A stretch of DNA of 11,164 nucleotides from Pseudomonadota bacterium (GTDB lineage: Bacteria > Pseudomonadota > Alphaproteobacteria > Rhizobiales > Rhizobiaceae): NCBI GenBank assembly GCA_023419995.1, contig JAEZXF010000457.1, positions 1 to 11,164 of the forward strand. Reading direction: 5' to 3'. This document shows, piece by piece, positions 7,512-11,164 of the stretch. The position numbers were made by a program, and so were the translations under genes. How positions within the stretch are numbered: the first letter of the stretch is position 1; every line of letters begins with the position of its first letter. Below the pieces are notes generated by a model, which was given only the letters and a program-made list of their open reading frames with translations, made no database searches and was not told the origin of the DNA.

Positions 7512-7516
7512 GATGC

Positions 7517-8581
7517 TCACAGCCCTATCTCGCCGCGATAGATGACGCCGGTCTCGCGGCGCGGCACGATGCGCCCGAGCGTCGTGACCGTCTCGCCCGC
7601 CTGCGTCAGCACCGCCGCCACCTGCGCGGCCTGGCCGGCCGCCACTACCAGCACCATGCCGATGCCGCAGTTGAAGGAGCGCATCATCTCCGTCGGCGCG
7701 ACGTTGCCGGTCTTCGCCAGCCACGAGAATACCGCCGGCACGTCGATGGCGTCGAGGTCGAGCTCCGCTGCATAAGCCTGCGGCAGCACGCGCGGGATGT
7801 TGTCGGGGAAGCCGCCGCCGGTGATGTGGGCCAGCGCCTTGATGCCGTGGGTCGAGCGGATCGCCGACAGGATCGAGCGCACATAGATGCGCGTCGGCGT
7901 CAGCAGCGCCTCGCCGAGCGTCTTGCCCTTGGCGAACGGGGCGAGGTGCTCCCAGCCGAGGCCGGAGGCCGAGACGATGCGCCGGACGAGCGAGAAGCCG
8001 TTGGAATGGACGCCGGACGAGGCGAGGCCGAGGATGACGTCGCCCTCGACGATGTCGTCGGTGGGCAGGAGCTGGCCGCGCTCGGCAGCACCCACGGCGA
8101 AGCCGGCGAGGTCGTAGTCGCCATGCGCGTACATGCCCGGCATCTCGGCCGTCTCGCCGCCGATCAGCGCGCAGCCCGCCTGCCGGCAGCCCTCGGCGAT
8201 GCCGGCGACGATCGCCGCGCCCTGGTCGGGATCGAGCTTGCCGGTCGCGAAATAGTCGAGGAAGAACAGCGGCTCCGCGCCCTGCACCACGAGGTCGTTG
8301 ACGCACATGGCGACGAGGTCGATGCCGACCGTGTCGTGGCGGTTGGCGTCGATCGCCACCTTGAGCTTGGTGCCGACGCCGTCGTTCGCGGCGACGAGGA
8401 CCGGGTCGGTGAAGCCTGCGGCCTTCAGGTCGAACAGGCCGCCGAAGCCGCCGATCTCGCCGTCGGCGCCCGGCCGCCGCGTCGAGCGCACCAGCGGCTT
8501 GATCTTCTCGACAAGCGCGTTTCCGGCGTCGATGTCGACGCCGGCCGCCGCATAGGTGAGACCGTTCTTGTCTTCGCTCAT
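7517..8581 (-). CDS. purM: Phosphoribosylformylglycinamidine cyclo-ligase (AIR synthetase)
   Basis: PurM closes the imidazole ring, converting FGAM and ATP to AIR, the fifth step of purine synthesis. The 354-residue protein has the family's ATP-binding and dimer motifs in order: [12 protein letters not shown] near the N-terminus, NDGVGTKLK (66-74), [10 protein letters not shown] (88-97), DYFATGKLD (109-117), GGETAEMPG (141-149), [13 protein letters not shown] (188-200) and [13 protein letters not shown] (252-264). The frame is open to 8731, but the extra 50 residues are unlike PurM. The ATG at 8581, with AGAGGG (8592-8597) upstream, fits the family. It is the first gene of the four-gene minus-strand unit and is divergent from the phosphatidyltransferase gene. 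The leader is unusually rich in inverted repeats. Confidence 0.97.
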   Translation of the reverse strand: MSEDKNGLTYAAAGVDIDAGNALVEKIKPLVRSTRRPGADGEIGGFGGLFDLKAAGFTDPVLVAANDGVGTKLKVAIDANRHDTVGIDLVAMCVNDLVVQGAEPLFFLDYFATGKLDPDQGAAIVAGIAEGCRQAGCALIGGETAEMPGMYAHGDYDLAGFAVGAAERGQLLPTDDIVEGDVILGLASSGVHSNGFSLVRRIVSASGLGWEHLAPFAKGKTLGEALLTPTRIYVRSILSAIRSTHGIKALAHITGGGFPDNIPRVLPQAYAAELDLDAIDVPAVFSWLAKTGNVAPTEMMRSFNCGIGMVLVVAAGQAAQVAAVLTQAGETVTTLGRIVPRRETGVIYRGEIGL

Positions 8582-8806
8582 GGCGCGGCCGCCCTCTGCA
8601 TTGTTCCGTAGAGCCGGCTCTTCGCACGAAGCCCGGTTGCCTGCAAGCGCAGGCCGCCTCCGGCGGCGCAAAAGCGCTGGATAGACGGCTTCGCGGGCCG
8701 GCATCTTGATCGCCGCGTCCGCGCGGGCCATCTATTCCGCCAGCCGCCGGGGAATCGCTTCGCGTCCCTGGGGCGCGAGGATGTGGGCGGGCCGGGGACC
8801 AGACGC
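8582..8806. other. Divergent intergenic region between purM and phosphatidyltransferase
   Basis: These 225 nt must carry promoters for both directions. On the plus strand TTGATC (8706-8711) and TCTATT (8731-8736) are a weak pair with a 19-nt spacer. On the minus strand no pair stands out. The purM-proximal half (8611-8693) is packed with inverted repeats, annotated separately. I see no gene in it. Confidence 0.5.
8611..8693 (-). repeat. Cluster of inverted repeats in the purM leader
   Basis: Five inverted repeats follow one another: GAGCCGGCTC (8611-8620), CTTCG-ca-CGAAG (8620-8631), GCCTGC-aagc-GCAGGC (8639-8654), GCCGCC-tcc-GGCGGC (8653-8667) and GCGC-aaaa-GCGC (8666-8677). In addition CGAAGCC (8627-8633) pairs perfectly with GGCTTCG (8687-8693), enclosing the last three. 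CGAAG at 8627-8631 can therefore pair either locally or distally, not both. In the purM transcript this would sit about 30-110 nt before the start codon. It may be a folded leader RNA, a short dispersed palindromic element, or chance in GC-rich DNA. There is no T tract, so it is not an intrinsic terminator. Confidence 0.5.
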
Positions 8807-9337
8807 GTGACCATACCCAATTTCATCACCATCATCCGCCTTCTCCTGGTGCCGGCCGTGGTGCTGTCGCTCCTGTCGCACGACGTCGGCTGGGCGCTCG
8901 TCCTTTTCGTCGTCGCCGGTCTTTCGGATGCGGCCGACGGCTTCATCGCCCGCAATTTCGACCAGCGCTCGGAGCTCGGCGCCTATCTCGACCCGATCGC
9001 CGACAAGCTGCTTCTGGTCAGCGTCTTCGTCGTGCTCGGCTTCATGGGCGAGCTGCCGCTGTGGCTGGTCGTGGCGGCGGTGTCGCGCGACGCGCTGATC
9101 GTCGCCGCGGTGCTGGTGTCCTCCCTCATGGGCAAGCCGGTGGAGGTGAAGCCGCTCTTCGTTTCCAAGGCGAACACGGCCGTGCAGATCGGCCTCGTCA
9201 TCGCCGTCCTGGCCGAACTCGCCTTCGCGCAGGCTTTCGGGCCGGTGCGCCCGGCGCTGGTGGCGCTGTCGGGACTCTTGACCGTTGCTTCGACTGCGGC
9301 CTATCTCGTGCAATGGCTCCGGCATATGGGCCGTTAG
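8807..9337 (+). CDS. CDP-alcohol phosphatidyltransferase family protein
   Basis: This 176-residue integral membrane enzyme carries the complete family signature D-x2-DG-x2-AR-x8-G-x3-D-x3-D: Asp41, Asp44-Gly45, Ala48-Arg49, Gly58, Asp62 and Asp66. These residues bind Mg2+ and CDP-diacylglycerol. About five to six hydrophobic segments surround it. The enzyme moves a phosphatidyl group from CDP-diacylglycerol to an alcohol, making phosphatidylglycerophosphate or cardiolipin-type products. From the N-terminus (TIPNFITIIRLLLVP) it resembles PgsA, but rhizobia, as I recall, have a separate pgsA near uvrC, so this may be a paralogue. The start is GTG at 8807, with GGGGA (8794-8798) 8 nt upstream. 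The GTG at 8783 has its ribosome site too close. It is 77 nt from the downstream transporter gene. Confidence 0.93.
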   Translation: MTIPNFITIIRLLLVPAVVLSLLSHDVGWALVLFVVAGLSDAADGFIARNFDQRSELGAYLDPIADKLLLVSVFVVLGFMGELPLWLVVAAVSRDALIVAAVLVSSLMGKPVEVKPLFVSKANTAVQIGLVIAVLAELAFAQAFGPVRPALVALSGLLTVASTAAYLVQWLRHMGR

Positions 9338-9414
9338 GGCGCGATGGGCCCGAGAGAGGACGTGGCGGAGACGACGGCGCAGCCCGAAATCGTCCCGCAC
9401 TGGAACGGACAGCC

Positions 9415-10545
9415 ATGAGCGAGCACCACGCCGACATCACAGAACGGGCCGCCGAGGTCATCGTCCAGGCCGGCTGGCGCCGCCAGATCCTGTTCTGGCT
9501 CGGCGCCGTCGTGACGCTCGTCCTCTTCCTCTACGTCTTCTCGGCGGTCCTGCTGCCGTTCCTTGCCGGCATGATCCTCGCCTACTTCCTCGACCCCATC
9601 GCCGACTGGCTCGAGAAGCGCGGCCTGTCGCGGCTGGCCGCCACCATCTTCATCCTGGTGATGTTCCTCATCGTGCTGGTGCTGGCGCTGATGCTGATCA
9701 TCCCGGTGCTGGCCACCCAGCTCGCCGATTTCATCAGCCGGATGCCCGACTACCTGTCGCGCCTGCAGGGGCTCATCACCAGCTTCGACCCGGAATGGCT
9801 GAGCCAGACGCTCGGCGTCGACCCCGCGTCGCTGCGCGACGGGCTGAATTCGCTCATCACCCAGGGCGCGGGCTTCCTGAGCACGCTGTTCGCCTCGATC
9901 TGGAGCTCGGGCAAGACGCTGATCGACCTCGCGGGCCTGTTCGTCATCACCCCCGTCGTCGCCTTCTACATGCTGCTCGACTGGGACAAGATGGTGTCGA
10001 CGGTCGACAACTGGATCCCGCGCGACCACCTCGGCACCGTGCGCACCATCGCGCGCGACATCGACACGGCGGTGGCCGGCTTCGTCCGCGGGCAGGGCAC
10101 GCTGTGCATCATCCTCGGCGTGCTCTACGCCATCGGCCTCACCGCCGTCGGGCTGAACTTCGGCCTGCTGATCGGGCTGTTCGCCGGCCTCGTCAGCTTC
10201 ATCCCCTATGTCGGCTCGCTGCTCGGCCTCGTGCTGTCGGTGGGCGTCGCCATCGTCCAGTTCTGGCCCGACTGGCACTGGGTCGTCGTCGTCGCGGTGA
10301 TCTTCTTCGCCGGCCAGTTCATCGAGGGCAACATCCTGCAGCCCAACCTCGTCGGCAAGAGCGTCGTCCTGCACCCGGTCTGGCTGATGTTCGCGCTGGT
10401 CGCGTTCGGTGCTCTGTTCGGCTTCGTCGGCCTGCTGGTGGCGGTGCCGGCGGCGGCGGCCGTCGGCGTCCTGGTGCGCTTCGCGCTGTCGCGCTACCTC
10501 AACTCGCCGCTCTATCGCGGCCACGGGCCGTCCCCGGAGGCATGA
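9415..10545 (+). CDS. AI-2E family transporter (PerM/UPF0118)
   Basis: This is a 376-residue polytopic inner-membrane protein. Hydrophobic segments lie near 25-58 (two), 74-100, 165-188, 230-260, 262-284, 288-302 and 320-358, consistent with the usual eight-helix plan. A hydrophilic region lies at about 101-160 between helices three and four. Family motifs are DPIADWLEKRGLSR (60-73), FVRGQ (223-227), IPYVG (264-268) and the hallmark EGNILQPNLVGKSVVLHP (304-321), followed by GFVGLLVAVPAAA. The family was named from the E. coli AI-2 exporter TqsA; other members export Na+ or act in stress, so the substrate here is open. The start ATG has only a weak ribosome site. Its stop region contains the ribosome site of hdaA. 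Confidence 0.95.
   Translation: MSEHHADITERAAEVIVQAGWRRQILFWLGAVVTLVLFLYVFSAVLLPFLAGMILAYFLDPIADWLEKRGLSRLAATIFILVMFLIVLVLALMLIIPVLATQLADFISRMPDYLSRLQGLITSFDPEWLSQTLGVDPASLRDGLNSLITQGAGFLSTLFASIWSSGKTLIDLAGLFVITPVVAFYMLLDWDKMVSTVDNWIPRDHLGTVRTIARDIDTAVAGFVRGQGTLCIILGVLYAIGLTAVGLNFGLLIGLFAGLVSFIPYVGSLLGLVLSVGVAIVQFWPDWHWVVVVAVIFFAGQFIEGNILQPNLVGKSVVLHPVWLMFALVAFGALFGFVGLLVAVPAAAAVGVLVRFALSRYLNSPLYRGHGPSPEA
10536..10540 (+). promoter_or_regulatory. Ribosome binding site of hdaA inside the transporter gene
   Basis: GGAGG lies in the last codons of the AI-2E gene. It is 1 nt before the ATG at 10542, which is too close, and 10 nt before the ATG at 10551. It therefore favours the second ATG, although the first gives the common ATGA overlap. 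Confidence 0.6.
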
Positions 10546-10550
10546 CCGCC

Positions 10551-11164
10551 ATGCCTCCCGCCTTCTCCGACGGGCCGCGCCAGCTCCCGCTGGACCTCGC
10601 TCACCGCGAGGCCAGAACCCGCGACGACCTCGTCGTCGGGCCGTCGAACGCCGAGGCCGTGGCCCTGGTCGACCGCTGGCCGGACTGGCCGGCGCCGGTG
10701 GCCGTGCTGGCCGGGCCGGCGGGCGCGGGCAAGTCGCATCTCGCCGCCGTCTGGCAGGAGGCGAGCGGCGCGACGGTTCTCTCCCCCGCGCGGCTCGGGC
10801 CCCAGGCCGCGGAAGCAGCCGCCCGCGGCCCGGTCCTCATCGACGACGTCGACGCGGCCGGGATCGACGAGACCGGCCTGTTCCATCTCATCAACGCCGT
10901 GCGGCAGGCCGACACTGCGCTGCTGATGACCTCGCGGCGCTTTCCGCTCGCCTGGGGCGTGCGGCTGCCCGACCTCGTCTCGCGGCTCAAGGCCGCCGCG
11001 ACGGTCGAGCTCCACGAGCCGGACGACGCGCTGCTCGCGGCGGTGACGACCAAGCTCTTCGCCGACCGCCAGGTCGAGGTCGAGCCGCATGTGGTGCAGT
11101 TCCTCGTCCGGCGCATCGAGCGCTCGCTGTCCAGCGCCATCGAGGCGGTCGCCCGGCTCGACCG
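10551..11164 (+). CDS. hdaA: DnaA-related regulatory inactivator HdaA (3' end outside window)
   Basis: Hda/HdaA is an AAA+ protein resembling the ATPase part of DnaA without its DNA-binding domain. Bound to the replicative sliding clamp, it stimulates ATP hydrolysis by DnaA and so prevents re-initiation. The visible 204 residues begin with a clamp-binding motif QLPLDL (11-16). They then show Walker A GPAGAGKS (55-62), Walker B VLIDDVD (95-101), a sensor-1 region TSRRFP (127-132), and the arginine-finger box DLVSRL (141-146). A sensor-2-like stretch ending in IEAVARLD is cut by the right edge. Only the last few tens of residues appear to be missing. It overlaps or abuts the transporter gene, so it is co-transcribed. 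An alternative start is ATG 10542, three residues longer. From recalled rhizobial gene order I would expect ppk downstream. Confidence 0.93.
   Translation, partial: MPPAFSDGPRQLPLDLAHREARTRDDLVVGPSNAEAVALVDRWPDWPAPVAVLAGPAGAGKSHLAAVWQEASGATVLSPARLGPQAAEAAARGPVLIDDVDAAGIDETGLFHLINAVRQADTALLMTSRRFPLAWGVRLPDLVSRLKAAATVELHEPDDALLAAVTTKLFADRQVEVEPHVVQFLVRRIERSLSSAIEAVARLD

Noticed and set aside
8627-8693. tRNA-like cloverleaf formed by the 7-bp stem and three hairpins
   Set aside because: There is no TTCRA T-loop, no standard D-arm or anticodon arm, and adjacent hairpins share bases. It cannot be a tRNA on either strand.
8582-8731. Longer PurM with 50 extra N-terminal residues
   Set aside because: The extension is Arg/Ala-rich, includes the palindrome cluster and has no counterpart in PurM. 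The start at 8581 fits the family length.
9334-10524. 396-codon open frame on the minus strand opposite the AI-2E transporter
   Set aside because: Its extreme Asp/Glu/Gln/His/Arg content is what the complement of hydrophobic membrane-helix codons produces. The sense strand is a clear transporter.

Overview
The window is a GC-rich, densely coding chromosomal segment of an alphaproteobacterium. It most resembles Hyphomicrobiales (Rhizobiales), and probably the Phyllobacteriaceae/Mesorhizobium side. I infer this from the protein sequences, an Omp25/Omp31-type porin-like protein, a candidate promoter resembling the rhizobial CTTGAC-N17-CTATAT form, and the gene order purM / CDP-alcohol phosphatidyltransferase / AI-2E transporter / hdaA, which I recall from rhizobia. 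I see no transposase, integrase, phage gene, CRISPR array, tRNA or rRNA, so this looks like core genome rather than an island.

Layout. (1) Positions 1-2330, minus strand: a short-chain dehydrogenase/reductase of the pteridine-reductase (FolM/PTR1) type, followed by uvrC with an ATGA stop/start overlap. uvrC runs off the left edge. A candidate promoter lies at 2406-2434. (2) 2672-3331, plus strand: an outer-membrane beta-barrel protein, followed by a strong hairpin terminator at 3350-3380. (3) 3392-5126, minus strand: a secreted four-cysteine protein of unknown function, a T2-family ribonuclease and a glutathione S-transferase, closely packed and converging on the terminator. A candidate promoter lies at 5176-5204. 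(4) 5444-8581, minus strand: purM, purN, a SixA-like histidine phosphatase and rlmJ, with gaps of 5 and 11 nt and then a 4-nt overlap, so one likely transcript. (5) 8807 to the right edge, plus strand: a CDP-alcohol phosphatidyltransferase, an AI-2E-family transporter and hdaA (truncated by the window).

Functionally the window is mostly housekeeping: DNA repair (uvrC), de novo purine synthesis (purM makes AIR, purN makes FGAR), rRNA methylation (rlmJ), phospholipid synthesis, and replication-initiation control (hdaA). A possible pteridine link is that the FolM-like reductase and the 10-formyl-tetrahydrofolate-dependent PurN both concern one-carbon cofactors, but they sit in separate operons.

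No clear new system is visible. Three things deserve a second look: a palindrome-dense leader upstream of purM with mutually exclusive pairings (8611-8693), a T2 ribonuclease with Gln where the catalytic Glu is usually found, and the unknown cysteine-containing exported protein whose stop codon overlaps that ribonuclease's start.
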